The notes beneath the pieces are model-generated. The model ran no database searches, was not told the DNA's origin, and worked only from the letters and a program-made list of their open reading frames with translations. The position numbers and the translations under genes were made by a program. A DNA stretch of 64,000 nucleotides. Origin: Mauremys mutica (lineage: Eukaryota; Chordata; Testudines; Geoemydidae). The stretch's first letter is position 1, and each line of letters opens with the position of its first letter. Location: the NCBI RefSeq assembly GCF_020497125.1, contig NC_059087.1, forward strand, positions 19,129,925 to 19,193,924. The letters run 5' to 3'. Below, one piece after another: positions 32,901-40,599 of this stretch.

Positions 32901-35596
32901 TACTTCCCCGGCGGCCCTGCCACTGGGCATGGGGCCCTCTTAGGCGCGGGGCCCGATTCGGGGGAATTGGTGGAATTGGCCTAAAGCCGGCCCTGGGCAC
33001 AGGTGTGTCACTGCCATCAATCTACATGGCCTGCCCGTTGTCTAATTCAAGGACGCTCTGCTGTGAACAGCCCCTTTTGAGAATCAGTGGCACTGGGCTT
33101 CCTGGGGGCCATGCATGGTGTGGAAAGCCTGGAACCCAGGGCCAGTTTGGGGCTGTCTGAGTCAATGACCCGCTGATGCCATGTTGGGTTCTCATTCTGT
33201 GCTAGAGGAGGAGCAAAGCCTGTCAGCCGGGCCTGATGCCCTCCTGCCACGGGCTCACAGTGTCGCCTGTTGACTGACTTGTGGAGGTGCAGTGAGGGCA
33301 GCCTCCCCAGGTCTGCCAAGCAGAGCCAAGATGCTGCTGTTGCACCTGGTGGTCTAGCAGCATCTGTGGTGGCAAAGGATGCAAGGTGTGAGGCAGGGTT
33401 GAATGGTGCCCGCTGTAGCTTTAGCAATGTCAGCTCTTCCAAGCCATTCATCCCCGGGATGGGCTTTTATCATGACGGCTTTTCATTCTCTCTCTCTCTC
33501 TCAAGGGGATTTTGTGGATTTAGCATCCACGTTTTGCTTGTACAACCTTCTTCCCAGCATGGCCAAGCTGTCCAAGTACTACCGCTATCAGGGCTCCCTG
33601 ACCACCCCAGACTGCGCGGAGGTTGTCGTCTGGACGCTCTTTGAGGAGCCCATCCCTATCAGCCAGTCTCAGGTAAAAGCGCATCACAGCTCTGCTGTAA
33701 CTACTGCTCTGGTGAATCCAGCAGAGGGTCTTCAGTATGCAGAGGTCCTTTCCAATCCCAGCTCATGGGCAGCAGTTCAGGGAGCAGAGATCCTGCTTGG
33801 GTTGTCTCCTCTTACCAGGGGCGGCTCTAGGTATTTTGCTGCCCCAAGCACGGCAGGTAGGCTGCCTTCGGAGGCTTGTCTGCAGGAGGTCCCCGGTCCC
33901 ACGGATTCGGCGGCACGCCTGCGGGAGGTCTGCCGAAGCCGCGGGACCAGCGGACCTGCTGCTGCCCCAGGCACGCGCTTGGCGTGTTGGTGCCTGGCGC
34001 CGCCCCTGCCTCTTACCATCTGTGCCTACTGAAATACTACACAGAACCGTCTGCTGCAGGTGCTGGACTTGAAACCCATTCCAGGTGGGCACAAATAGCA
34101 ATTTCAAGTACATGTGCTCCCAAGGGAAATGGCATCCAAGCAACATGGGCTTTGCAATTCTGACCTGGTACATCTCCTCCTGGGGACAGAACTCTGCACC
34201 ATTCTCTGTCAGAGCTGGGCAACCTGTGGGGAGTCAATCCCCTCACCCCGCCCCCTGCCCCCATGCACTCTCGCATTATCTTTGAAAATAAGAGCGTGGA
34301 GTTCCTGCTGCTGTGATTAGTAGTGTAATATTATTCATTCTTCAGTGAGTATTGGGCAGTTGCCAGTGTACCAAATTGTCAGTGTGCGTGTTGTGTCCAC
34401 AGAAGATGGCAGCCTGTTACAACTCTCCGTTGTTTAACTCATGCTTCGAGCTCTGGAGGTCACATGTCATTTTCACTGTTTTGTGCCGGAAAGTGAATAC
34501 AGTTGTTTTTTCTCCTTGATTGGATGAAAAGCTGCTCTCTACCCCCAGACTCTCCAGAAACATCTTTGCAACCTCCCCACCAAAACCCTGCCGAATAAAT
34601 TGGGGATCAGGTAGCCGGCAATTCCCAAAAGTGTGCTACAGTCAGCAGTGCTCCATGTGCGTTGCCCTGCTGTGCTGGCATGTTCCCTCTTAGGACCACT
34701 GGGCAAAGGCTGTATGGGCAGCGGTGCCCCAAGATAACATGCTGGTTCCTTTTCCTGATTCCAAGAGGAACAGGCAGACTGGTGGAACCTCCTCCTCTCC
34801 TGGCTCAATGGCTGCTCTGCAAACCCAGCTTCCTTGAGGCAGGTGCAGCCTGGCCAGCCATGTGCGTTCCAAAGCCATCCGTTGGGCCTCAAAAATCATG
34901 AGATTTTCCAAAAATAATAATCTGGGGTTCATTGCATTGGCCTGCTGGTTTCTAATCTGCTGGGTGCACTCGAGTTCTGTTTTCAAGGGTTTCTCCACAG
35001 CTATGAGAACTAAATAAAACTTTTTTTTTTTAAATTGGAAGCAGAGATTCTCGTGGGATCACTTGACTCCAGGAGCTGGGTCTTTAAGAAAAATGCCTAG
35101 TATCAGGAGCCTTGTCCAAGAGTGAGCAACCCTGAGTCACAGGGAAGCATGAGGATGGATTTTGATGTCTGCCTAGGCCCCGGTTTAGCAAAGCAGTAAA
35201 GCACGTGCTTTACCTGAAGCATGTGTTTAAGTCCATCCCTGTTCAAGAAAGTACTTAAACATGTATTTAAAGATGAGCATGTGCTTAAAATCTTTGCTGA
35301 ATCAGGGGCCTGAAAAGTATGTTGCCTGAACATAATGAAATGGCTTGAAATCTCTCTCTGTCTCACATTTGCAGCTGAACGCATTTGTCAACACAGTTCA
35401 CTTCCCAGCCAATGGCACTGGCACCTCTCTAGTAAAAATGACCAACAACTTTCGACCGCCACAGCCTCTCAAGAACCGAAAAGTCTATGCGTCCAGAGAT
35501 GCCACGATCAGCCGCAGTGCCATGCCCAGTGTCAGCCTCCCGCTCCTTCCTCTGCTCTTGGTTTTCCAGATTGTCCACTTCTCAGGTTCCTCCTAA
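8437..35596 (+). CDS. CA15: Carbonic anhydrase 15 (GPI-anchored alpha-CA), complete gene of 8 coding exons
   Basis: Joined exons 8437-8497, 21816-21851, 26003-26173, 26679-26839, 28767-28859, 32336-32402, 33506-33672 and 35375-35596 give 978 nt: 325 codons and TAA, with no internal stop and GT-AG at every intron. The enzyme family interconverts CO2 and bicarbonate. Seen in the protein: hydrophobic signal peptide (1-20), Cys24/Cys32 and Cys44/Cys233 where membrane-type CAs form disulfides, proton-shuttle His88 (NNGHT), zinc ligands His120, His122 (FHFHWG) and His145 (LHLVHMN), Glu132 (SEHT) and Thr229 (SLTTP). Sequons are NIT 104, NGS 129, NIS 192 and an NGT in exon 8. The tail ends in a hydrophobic stretch typical of a GPI signal, so the product should sit on the outer membrane face. 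The N-terminal WCYD-Q-DPKCGP pattern and the VHMNTKY pattern fit CA15 better than CA4, and the length is near that of mouse CA15 as I recall it. Nothing suggests decay. Confidence 0.93.
9560..9655 (+). mobile_element. MIR-like SINE fragment
   Basis: CAGGAGTTCTGGGTTCTCTG ... GGTGACCTTGGGGGAGTTGC matches the central part of MIR SINEs. Confidence 0.4.
10327..10725 (+). mobile_element. Decayed hAT-type element
   Basis: GCAGGGGTGCATCTGAGG at the left and CCTCGGGCCACAAAGTTTGC at the right resemble the termini at 6326-6845, and the interior shares the CACCCCAACCCCCTGCCCC pattern. It lies in CA15 intron 1. Confidence 0.5.
11783..11841. repeat. Short palindromic repeat (GATCCAAA...TTTGGATC)
   Basis: GATCCAAAGTCAATGGGA and CTTCAGTGGGTTTTGGATC can pair as a short hairpin. 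A similar phrase occurs at about 62490-62545 (GTCAATGGGAG ... TTTGGATC), so this is a small dispersed family. Confidence 0.5.
11841..11911. repeat. (TG)n microsatellite
   Basis: A long TG tract interrupted by GAGAGAG, in CA15 intron 1. Confidence 0.9.
12115..13165 (+). mobile_element. Decayed RTE/R4-like LINE (reverse-transcriptase remnant)
   Basis: Successive frames encode [22 protein letters not shown] (the FADD reverse-transcriptase active site), [20 protein letters not shown] and [11 protein letters not shown], and later a basic motif near DIVKND-type C termini. The order matches the palm, thumb and C-terminal parts of RTE/R4-type non-LTR elements. Frames shift at about 12370 and again later, and there are stops, so it is dead. 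It lies sense-oriented in CA15 intron 1. Confidence 0.75.
13495..13605 (-). mobile_element. Old L3/CR1-like 3' tail fragment
   Basis: ATTGTAGTGCCAGGAGCCTA ... ACAGTCCCTGCCCCAAAGAG ... CTCACAACCTA is a widespread old amniote repeat tail. Related fragments occur at 17735-17765, 18828-18900 (opposite orientation) and 26290-26410. Confidence 0.5.
13959..14236. mobile_element. MITE rich in CAGCGCT boxes, Harbinger-like termini
   Basis: The element (13962-14233) has 19-bp inverted termini, GGCTTTGGCTACACTTACA against GGCCATGGCTACACTTACA, flanked by TTG on both sides. The interior contains about ten CAGCGCT/AGCGCTG boxes in both orientations, so it can fold extensively. It has no coding capacity and lies in CA15 intron 1. 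The termini resemble those of the MITE at 62745. Confidence 0.75.
14237..16370. other. CA15 intron 1, no further feature recognised
   Basis: Mixed sequence with several open frames of 60-200 codons on both strands. None has a recognisable domain or a splice structure joining it to a neighbour. Confidence 0.45.
16375..16610 (-). mobile_element. MIR-family SINE fragment
   Basis: GACAAATGGGCAAACTGAGG and the later AACGCAGGAGTCCTGACTCC are MIR/MIR3 phrases in consistent order. Confidence 0.55.
17915..18060 (+). mobile_element. MIR SINE fragment
   Basis: CTGCCACTGACTTGCTGTAT, then GACCTTGAGGAAGTCCATTA and ACTCTCTGTGCCGCC, match the MIR core. Confidence 0.65.
18828..18905 (+). mobile_element. Old L3/MIR-like tail fragment
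   Basis: GGTGAGCTCTTTAGGGCAGG followed by CAGCACCTCTCACAACGGTG is the opposite-strand counterpart of the tail at 13495. Confidence 0.5.
18906..20732. other. CA15 intron 1, no further feature recognised
   Basis: AT-rich to mixed sequence with a short (TG)n at about 19757-19770. No coding signal seen. Confidence 0.45.
20733..20941. mobile_element. hAT-type MITE, CAGGGSCRGCTC family, with 8-bp duplication
   Basis: The element (20741-20933) is bounded by CGGGGCCAGCTCCAG and CTGGAGCTGGCCCTG (inverted) and flanked by ATTGGCAG / GTTGGCAG (7 of 8 equal). The interior has GCTGCCCCAAGCA at both ends and a CCGCCGAA core. It lies in CA15 intron 1, 0.9 kb before exon 2. Confidence 0.8.
21816..21851 (+). 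CDS. CA15: CA15 coding exon 2 (36-nt microexon)
   Basis: A 36-nt exon sits between a strong polypyrimidine tract with acceptor TCTCTTGCAG (AG 21814-21815) and donor G|GTGAGT (GT 21852-21853). It is phase 1 at both ends and encodes [12 protein letters not shown], the N-terminal Trp-Cys-Tyr motif and two cysteines of membrane-type CAs. It is too small for ORF-based finders and was found from the splice signals and the family motif. Skipping it would keep the frame but remove a cysteine pair. Confidence 0.88.
23299..23569. mobile_element. AT-rich MITE with GGTYACRCTT termini
   Basis: GGTCACGCTTGATATTA at the left and the complement of TAATATAAAGTGTAACC at the right match at 14 of 17 positions. 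The interior is AT-rich with TTATAA and TTTATAA phrases. No clear target duplication. It lies in CA15 intron 2. Confidence 0.6.
23750..24390 (-). mobile_element. CR1 LINE 3' end, interrupted by a second CR1
   Basis: On the minus strand, frames encode [20 protein letters not shown] and the following C-terminal LINE segment, then the 3' UTR ending near 23750 (complement of GGGTCAGACCAATGGTCCAT). The upstream part resumes at about 24306 (CACTTCCTTATTCACTTTCT), matching 36150 of the other CR1. The sequence between is the insertion listed separately. Confidence 0.85.
24171..24305 (-). mobile_element. CR1 3' tail inserted into an older CR1
   Basis: AATCATAGAATATCAGGGTT, GGAAGGGACCTCAGGAGGTC and CCAACCCCCTGCTCAAAGCA are the classic CR1 3' tail (reverse orientation, with its terminal octamer repeats). 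It splits the CR1 at 23750-24390 and so is younger. Confidence 0.85.
24430..24620 (+). mobile_element. MIR-like SINE
   Basis: CCAGTGGTCTGGGCGCCAGT, GGGCAAGTCACTTAGTGGC and CTGTTTCCCATCTGTAAAAT are in MIR order. Confidence 0.6.
26003..26173 (+). CDS. CA15: CA15 coding exon 3
   Basis: Acceptor TTCTCTCTCCAG ends at 26002 and donor GT is at 26174-26175; phase 1 on both sides. It encodes [20 protein letters not shown] and ends with NNGHT, so it carries the substrate-entry strand and the proton-shuttle His88. Cys44 is the likely partner of Cys233 in exon 7. Confidence 0.92.
26280..26410 (-). mobile_element. Old L3/CR1-like tail in CA15 intron 3
   Basis: GGTAGCACCTGGGAGCCCTG ... CACAGAACATGATCCCTGCC matches the tail at 13495. 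Confidence 0.5.
26679..26839 (+). CDS. CA15: CA15 coding exon 4 (zinc ligands 1 and 2)
   Basis: Acceptor GTTTACAG ends at 26678 and donor GAG|GTAAGT is at 26840; the exon enters in phase 1 and leaves in phase 0. It encodes FHFHWG with the first two zinc-binding histidines and the GSEHT motif with the catalytic-network Glu132. It contains sequons at Asn104 and Asn129. Confidence 0.93.
26860..26890. repeat. Isolated copy of the CCTCATGGGAGTTGTAGTTC motif
   Basis: Located 20 bp after exon 4, this matches the first 20 bases of the inverted-repeat arms at 27215-27441, so it is a fragment or solo terminus of the same family. Confidence 0.6.
27215..27441. mobile_element. Fold-back element with perfect 33-bp arms carrying ACTACAACTCCC
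   Basis: The left arm 27215-27247 and right arm 27409-27441 are exact inverted repeats (GCCTCATGGGAGTTGTAGTT...). Similarity continues inward for about 20 more bases with mismatches. The arm contains ACTACAACTCCCATGAGGC, similar to the ACTACAnnTCCCA part of ZNF143/STAF binding sites. The element lies in CA15 intron 4. No target duplication is clear. Confidence 0.75.
27737..28105 (+). mobile_element. hAT-type element, right end truncated
   Basis: CAGGGGTGGACAACCTGAGC and GAGAAGGAGCCAGGATTTAC, then CAAAGAGCCACAGTACTATG, are the head of a common sauropsid hAT MITE. The interior (CCCCCATCAGCTCCC, GGTTGAGCAGTGAGC) continues to about 28105, where the copy stops without the complementary terminus. 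Confidence 0.7.
28256..28490 (-). mobile_element. CR1 3' end with ACATAAGA repeats
   Basis: CATAAGAACATAAGAAAGGC, GGGTCAGACCAAAGGTCCAT and CTAGCCCAGTATCTGTCTAC are a CR1 3' terminus in reverse orientation, in CA15 intron 4 about 280 bp before exon 5. Confidence 0.8.
28767..28859 (+). CDS. CA15: CA15 coding exon 5 (third zinc ligand)
   Basis: Acceptor CTCTCTAG ends at 28766 and donor AAG|GTAAGT is at 28860. The exon is 93 nt (31 codons), phase 0 at both ends. It begins with [10 protein letters not shown]; the first histidine (His145) is the third zinc ligand. The VHMNTKY pattern is closer to CA15 than to CA4. Confidence 0.92.
30931..30954. repeat. (TAA)n microsatellite
   Basis: A TAA tract of about 8 units in CA15 intron 5. 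Confidence 0.9.
30950..31150 (-). mobile_element. MIR3-like SINE
   Basis: TTTCTATAGTGCTTTC, then CCTCAAAGTGCTTTGAAACA, GGCAAGGAAACCGAGG and TTGCCCAAGGTCACCTGGTG, are in the order of an antisense MIR-type SINE. Confidence 0.6.
32336..32402 (+). CDS. CA15: CA15 coding exon 6
   Basis: A 67-nt exon with acceptor GCTTGGCAG ending at 32335 and donor CAAG|GTGAGT (GT 32403-32404); it enters in phase 0 and leaves in phase 1. It encodes [20 protein letters not shown] with sequon Asn192. The acceptor has a weaker pyrimidine tract than the other exons, but frame and family alignment support it. Confidence 0.87.
32583..33003. mobile_element. hAT-type MITE (CAGGGCCGGCTTTAG subfamily) with perfect 8-bp duplication
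   Basis: The element (32591-32995) has exact inverted termini CAGGGCCGGCTTTAGG / CCTAAAGCCGGCCCTG and is flanked by GGCACAGG on both sides (32583-32590, 32996-33003). The interior has repeated CCGCCGAAGACCTGGAGCG units. It is in CA15 intron 6. Confidence 0.9.
33506..33672 (+). CDS. CA15: CA15 coding exon 7 (SLTTP active-site loop)
   Basis: The acceptor AAG (33503-33505) follows a (TC)n tract, and donor CAG|GTAAAA is at 33673. The exon enters in phase 1 and leaves in phase 0. It encodes the conserved [13 protein letters not shown] segment with gate-keeper Thr229 and Cys233, then [14 protein letters not shown]. An extra cysteine, Cys207, precedes the LLPS motif. Confidence 0.93.
33808..34016. 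mobile_element. hAT-type MITE (CAGGGGCGGCTC family) with perfect 8-bp duplication
   Basis: The element (33816-34008) is bounded by CAGGGGCGGCTCTAGG and CCTGGCGCCGCCCCTG and flanked by CCTCTTAC on both sides. Both subterminal regions carry GCCCCAAGCA/GCCCCAGGCA. It lies in CA15 intron 7, 136 bp after exon 7. Confidence 0.92.
35176..35310. mobile_element. Short palindromic MITE (GGCCCTGATTCAGCA family)
   Basis: GGCCCCGGTTTAGCAAAGCA and CTTTGCTGAATCAGGGGCC are inverted termini, and the interior (GCACGTGCTT ... AGCATGTGCTTAA) is itself palindromic. It ends 64 bp before CA15 exon 8. Confidence 0.7.
35375..35596 (+). CDS. CA15: CA15 coding exon 8 (C terminus and GPI signal)
   Basis: Acceptor CACATTTGCAG ends at 35374 and TAA is at 35594-35596. 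It encodes the last conserved strand ([17 protein letters not shown]), then a small-residue stretch (SRSAMPS) and the hydrophobic tail [15 protein letters not shown], the arrangement of a GPI-attachment signal. No nearby canonical AATAAA was found; the first clear one downstream is at 37282. Confidence 0.9.
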   Translation: MNAFVNTVHFPANGTGTSLVKMTNNFRPPQPLKNRKVYASRDATISRSAMPSVSLPLLPLLLVFQIVHFSGSS

Positions 35597-35734
35597 AGGC
35601 CCCTCCCATGAATCCCTCCCTTCTTTTTCATGAATGATTCGTGATTATTTTATGATGTCTTCATATCAGTGATTCCACACTGTGATAATTTTCTAGCCAC
35701 AGGACTGAAAGCGATGAATGAAATGAAAGCAGAT

Positions 35735-36992
35735 TGGCAGGGGGTATGGGCCAGACCAAAGGTCCATCTAGCCCAGTATCCTGTCTTCTGACAGTGGACA
35801 ATGCCAGATGCCTCAGAGGGAATGAACAGAACATGGCAATTCTCCAGTGATCCATCCCCTGTCATCCATTCCCAGACTCTGGCAGTCAGAGCCTTAGGGA
35901 CACCCAGAGCGGGCGGTTGCATCCCTGACCATCTTGGCTTATAACCATTGATTGACCTATTCTCTGTGAATGTCTCTAATTCCTTTTTGAGCCCAGTGAT
36001 CCTTTTGGCCTTCACAACATCCCCCGTCAACGAATTCCACAGGTTGATTGTGCGTTGTGTGAAGAAATACTTCTTCATGTTTGTTTTAAACCGGCTGCCT
36101 ATTAATTTGATTGGGTGACCCCTGGTTCTTGTGTTGTGAAGGAGTAAATAACAATTTCTTCTTCACTTTCTCCACACCAAGTCATAATTTTATAGACCTC
36201 TCTCATATCCCCCCTTTGTTGTCTCTTTTCTAAGCTGAACAGTCCCAGTCTTTTCATACCTCCTCATATGGAAGCTGTTCCATTCCCCTGATTGTTATCT
36301 GTACCTTTTCCAATTCTAAGAAATCATTTTTGAGATGGGGTGACCAGATCTGCATGCAGTTTTCCAGGTGTGGACATACCATGGATTTATAAAGTGGCAT
36401 TATGATATTTTCTGTGTTGTTATCTATCCCTTTCCTAATGATTCCTAACATTCTGTTAGCTTTTTTTGACTGCCGCTGTACATTGAGCAGATATGTTCAG
36501 AGAACTATCCGCAATGACTCCAAGAGCTCCTTCTTGAGGGGTAACAGCTAATTTACACCCCATTGTTTTGTCTGTATAGTTGGGATTATGTTTTCCAATG
36601 TGCATTACTTTGCATTTCTCAACATTGAACGTCATCTGCCATTTTGTTGCCCAGTTACTGGGTTTTGTGAGATCCCTTTTGCAACTCATCACAGTTAAGC
36701 CCATAGCAGACTATCTTGAAGATTTTTGTATTGTCTGCAAACTTTGCCACATCACTGTTTACCTCTTTTTCCAGATCATTTATGAATATGTTGAACAGCA
36801 CAGGTCCTGGCACAGATTCTTGGGGGGACCCTGCTATTTACCTTTCTCCACTGTGAAAACTGATCGTTTATTCCTACCCTTTGTTTCCTATCTTTTAACC
36901 AGTTCCTGATCCATAAGAGGACCTTCTCTCTTATCCCATGACTGCCTACTTTGCTTAAGAGCCAATGGTGAGGGATCAAAGGAAAAGGAATG
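35735..36992 (-). mobile_element. Decayed CR1 LINE, reverse-transcriptase C-terminal half plus 3' end
   Basis: On the minus strand, broken frames encode WIRNWLKDRKQRV, WQMTFNVEKCKVMHIG, NIIMPLYKSMVCPHLE and KYFFTQRTINLWNSL, in the order of CR1 reverse transcriptase and its C terminus. The 3' end is near 35750 (complement of CAGACCAAAGGTCCATCTAG). Several frameshifts and stops show it is dead. It begins about 140 bp after the CA15 stop codon. Confidence 0.9.
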
Positions 36993-37022
36993 TTCATTGC
37001 TAGTTTAAAAAATCAGTAACTA

Positions 37023-37135
37023 AGACCTTGATTCTGCCAAGACTTTCACGTAACTTTAAGCACATGAGAACTCCCTTTGAGCTCTCCCATTCCTCACCTG
37101 CTTAAAGTTAAGCACTGGCATTGCAGGACTGGACC
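37023..37135. repeat. Diverged member of the GGCCCTGATTCAGCA palindromic family
   Basis: ACCTTGATTCTGCCAAGACT with internal ACTTTAAGCACATGAG ... CTTAAAGTTAAGCACTGGCA has the same internal palindrome as 44269-44400. Confidence 0.4.
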
Positions 37136-37281
37136 CTCACATCCAGTAAGGGCATATTTACAAATGTGACCCCTTTGGTTTTGCCAGCTGCGCTATGCTG
37201 GAGTGACTGATAATGTGACACTCACACAGTGCTTTCTGTTGAATGAGAAGAAATTTTTAAATGATGTCAGAATGCAATTGT

Positions 37282-37287
37282 AATAAA
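37282..37287 (+). terminator. Candidate polyadenylation signal AATAAA
   Basis: This is the first clear AATAAA on the + strand after the CA15 stop, 1.69 kb downstream and beyond the antisense CR1. If used, the 3' UTR would contain most of a CR1 copy. A nearer variant signal is equally possible. Confidence 0.25.
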
Positions 37288-37990
37288 TCTAGAGTTATTA
37301 CGTCTCTGTCAGAATTACCTGGCTTTTGATACTTTGTGCGTCTCCACGGCATCCTGCACCTGGGGGGTTGCCCCATTTGGCTCTAGTGGATAGTCAATGT
37401 TCAAGGTCTTGCAGGGGATGTTTCCATTAGGAGGCAAAATCAATTATATGAGTCATGTTTATTCTTGGGCGTGATCTTGTTCAGTGATAAAAAATGTGCA
37501 CAAAGTCTTTCCCCCTGAACACAGTAGAAACAAACAGCAGCAGAAATTCTGACTCAGAAATCCCCAAGTCTGCTCTCCCTGTCCCCACAGTGACCTCTCT
37601 GCTCAAGAAGTCCTGGTTCTGCCCAGGGTCCGGCTCAGAATTGCTTCACCAGGCTTCCTGCCTCTACCATACATAGGCAGCAAAACCGACATTCTGTTCT
37701 CAGGGTTTGCAGCCAGGGAAACCCCTCAGCCCACACGGTTTAGCTCTGTCCTGCCATGTGCCTTGGGCAGTCCCTCCATTTTTTGTAGGTGTCTCTTCTA
37801 CATAAAGAGGCCTAATTGCTCCCCTCCTTTGAGTCTGTAAGAGTGCATGGCACATCCATTAACTTTACGTGGGCCTGGGATAATCTTTAGATCAAAGACT
37901 CGCCCTTTAGCACCTTTCAACCTCACAGGGGCTTGTACCCGCCTCCCTACTTTGATGGATTAAAAAAACCTGGAAGATTTTTATCAAAAT

Positions 37991-38022
37991 GTTTTTTGTT
38001 TTTTTGTTTTGTTTTTTTTCCC
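37991..38022. repeat. T-rich tract
   Basis: Runs of T broken by single G bases. Confidence 0.75.
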
Positions 38023-38029
38023 CATGAAA

Positions 38030-39064
38030 ATTCAGGTTCCCTTCCTGGAAGGCCTGGTGGCCTTATCTAGGCCCCTGGTACCTAGAGCACTAGGAATTTG
38101 TCATCCTCCAGCCTTGCCAATAAATAGGGCTGGATTTTTTAGCCTTCGTTTCAAAGCACAGGCCAGAGGGTTAGATGGTATCTGAGTATTCTCTCGTCGG
38201 AGATATGGAACTACAAAGCAGCTGAGTTCCAGTGTAGACGCATGCGTCAAGGAGGAAGCATGGGGGACACCATCCATGGATGGTTTGTAGCTTCTGAACA
38301 CTCCTGCAGGGTGTTCCCCATGGGCTAAGTGTTCCCTGTGGGTGATGAGGCTTGAGACTTTGAGTTGAAGGGCCCGATTCCCCTTGTTTACACCAAATCT
38401 ATTGACTTAATTGGGGTCACTCCTGATTCACACTGTGTCAGTGAGAGGGGAATCCAGCCTTTCAGTCTCCCATTAAGGCACTGCTGAGAGTATAACACAA
38501 ATTGTCCATACCAGCCTTCACCTTGTTTTTTATTTCTGTCAAGAGCGACGTCTCCACATGGTGAATCCTCTGGTCTGGCAGGGGAACGCAACTGGTCACC
38601 CTCTTGAGAAAACTGTTAAGGCTAAAATGACTGAAATGCAGTGAAAATGTACCTGCCAAAATAGCTCCGGCTGCCAGATCTGCTCTTCTGGTCCCTGCTG
38701 CCCTTCATTGCTGAGGACAGGGGCTGGGGGCGCCATGGGGAAGGGAATTGGGATGTTCATCATTTATGTGCTGAAATTTCAGACTTTTGTCTTGTCCCTG
38801 CCTGAATTCTGGAAATAATAACCCAGATCATCTCCTAAGAGAGGAAAGAATGGGTGGGAACGAACGAATAGAAATTCGGTTTATTTTTTAATTTCCTGTC
38901 CTAACTAGCACTGTCAGGCCGTAGCAGCTGCTGCTTTCACCCCAGAGCTGGCTGCATTTTAGTGGTGAAGGAAACCTGGAGTATAGTTCGTATGTCAGAT
39001 TTGCAAACATGTTTGGGGGATCCTTCAGCATGACAGGTACAATGGCTGGGATTTCCCTAGCAGC
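38030..39064. other. Intergenic DNA, no gene recognised
   Basis: Mixed sequence. A short palindromic phrase near 38370-38455 (GGGCCCGATTCCCCTTG ... AGGGGAATCC) resembles the small MITE families. Nothing coding. Confidence 0.4.
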
Positions 39065-39353
39065 CTAAGGGACAGGGGAGGCTCTAGCAATTTAGCCGCC
39101 CCAAGCACGGTGGCACGCCGCGGGGGGCGCTCTGCTGGTCACCGGTCCCGCGGCTCCGGTGGACCTCCTGCAGACGTGCCTGCGGATGCTCCACCAAAGC
39201 CGTGGGACCAGTGGACCCTCCGCAGGCACGCCTGCGGGAGGTCCACCGGAGCCGCCTGCCACCCTCCCAGCGACCGGCAGAGCGCCCCCCGTGGCATGCC
39301 GCCCCAAGCACGCGCTTGGTGTGCTGGGGCCTGGAGCTGCCCCTGCTAAGGGA
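39065..39353. mobile_element. hAT-type MITE (CAGGGGCGGCTC family) with perfect 8-bp duplication
   Basis: The element (39073-39345) is bounded by CAGGGGAGGCTCTAG and CTGGAGCTGCCCCTG and flanked by CTAAGGGA on both sides. The interior has CGCCCCAAGCACG at the left, GCCCCAAGCACGCGCTTGGT at the right, and repeated CCGGTGGACCTCC units. Confidence 0.92.
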
Positions 39354-40560
39354 TCCCACTGACTTTCAATGGGATTTGGGTAACTAAATCCCCAGCTAAT
39401 AAACATACGATTATCTGCATCCCCGGGTCTCTCTAATAGCCCCTTTACTGTGCACTCCCCGTAATGTAAATGTCAGAGATGTTTAGAGCAGGAAAAGCTT
39501 ATTGAGATAAAAATCGCCTGACCTCCTGGGGTTAACACACACAGGGCTGAGGTACCTGGCTCTTTTGCAAAGAGCGAACCCGATCTCAGGAGCCTGAACT
39601 TTTCCTTTTATTCTCAGTAATTGCAGGTTTAAATTTAGAACTGGAGAAAAATGAATGGAGTCTAAAGTTAGCTCTGGAAAAGGTCAGTCAATTTTAGTGC
39701 ATATAACCCAGTCCCCTGCACCCACACAGTCCTTTCAGTTGAGCCTTTTCCCCGGGGAAGGACTTTCTCCTTCACTCCCTGACCATCATTGGTTTTCACT
39801 GTTCAGAGAGCTCCGGTATTTATGGAGGGGCAGCAGTCGTCTCTAAAAATGCCTGTTTTCAGAGAGATGCTTCATAGATTGAATGCATGAATTAGAGCCC
39901 TCTAGAGCTGAGGCTGATAGGTCCAGCCCAGATAAGCTTCCTTTCTTTGCATTTTAAGGTCTGAGTTCCAAACCTGGCTTAGGTCCCAGATGGAATGAGT
40001 CTAGACGTCTCATCCGAGCTTAGTGGACTCTCATCCGCCAGCTGCAAAAAAGTCACAACAGTGCTGTGTGGGTTTATTAACTAATGAATATACATGCAGC
40101 ACTTGGAGATCTTCCAAAGGAAGGTGCTAGAGAAGTGCAAAATATTAACAATCAAAAGAGCAAGATGTCCTAAGTTGGATGACTAAAGTTAGGCAGCTAC
40201 ATCCACGTAATAAATAGCTTGATTTTTCATTGGTGCTGAGCACCCATGGCACCTGGGCCTTCAACAGCAGCTGCCGGGTCCTTCTGAAAATCAGGCCCCT
40301 CGTTGAGGGGCTTAAATATCGATTTCTGCACCTAACTTTAGTTGCCCAACTTTCAAAATGGGGACCACCGTTTATACATTGGTTAAAAAGCAGATTATCC
40401 AGAAGAATGAGAGGCCTGCCCCTTCAAAGAGCCCCTCCCCTAGGCAGAGCTTTGGTTAAAGTAGGGTGAAGATAGGAATTAATTTTGTCATGGCTGCTTA
40501 CTCCTTGATCTAAGTGTAAGACAGACAGACAAATAGACATGGGGGTACGTGGAAATGATG
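39354..40560. other. Intergenic DNA with an old repeat fragment at about 40225-40390
   Basis: GGTGCTGAGCACCCATGGCA ... CTGAAAATCAGGCCCCT ... CCTAACTTTAGTTGCCCAAC belongs to a dispersed family also seen near 45420. No gene recognised. Confidence 0.4.
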
Positions 40561-40599
40561 AGACAATATTCGTGACAGGCAGTGGTCGCTGAACACTAG

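Noticed and set aside
33403..34032. 209-codon frame on the + strand
   Set aside because: Only the part at 33506-33672 is CA15 exon 7; the rest is intron and a hAT MITE.
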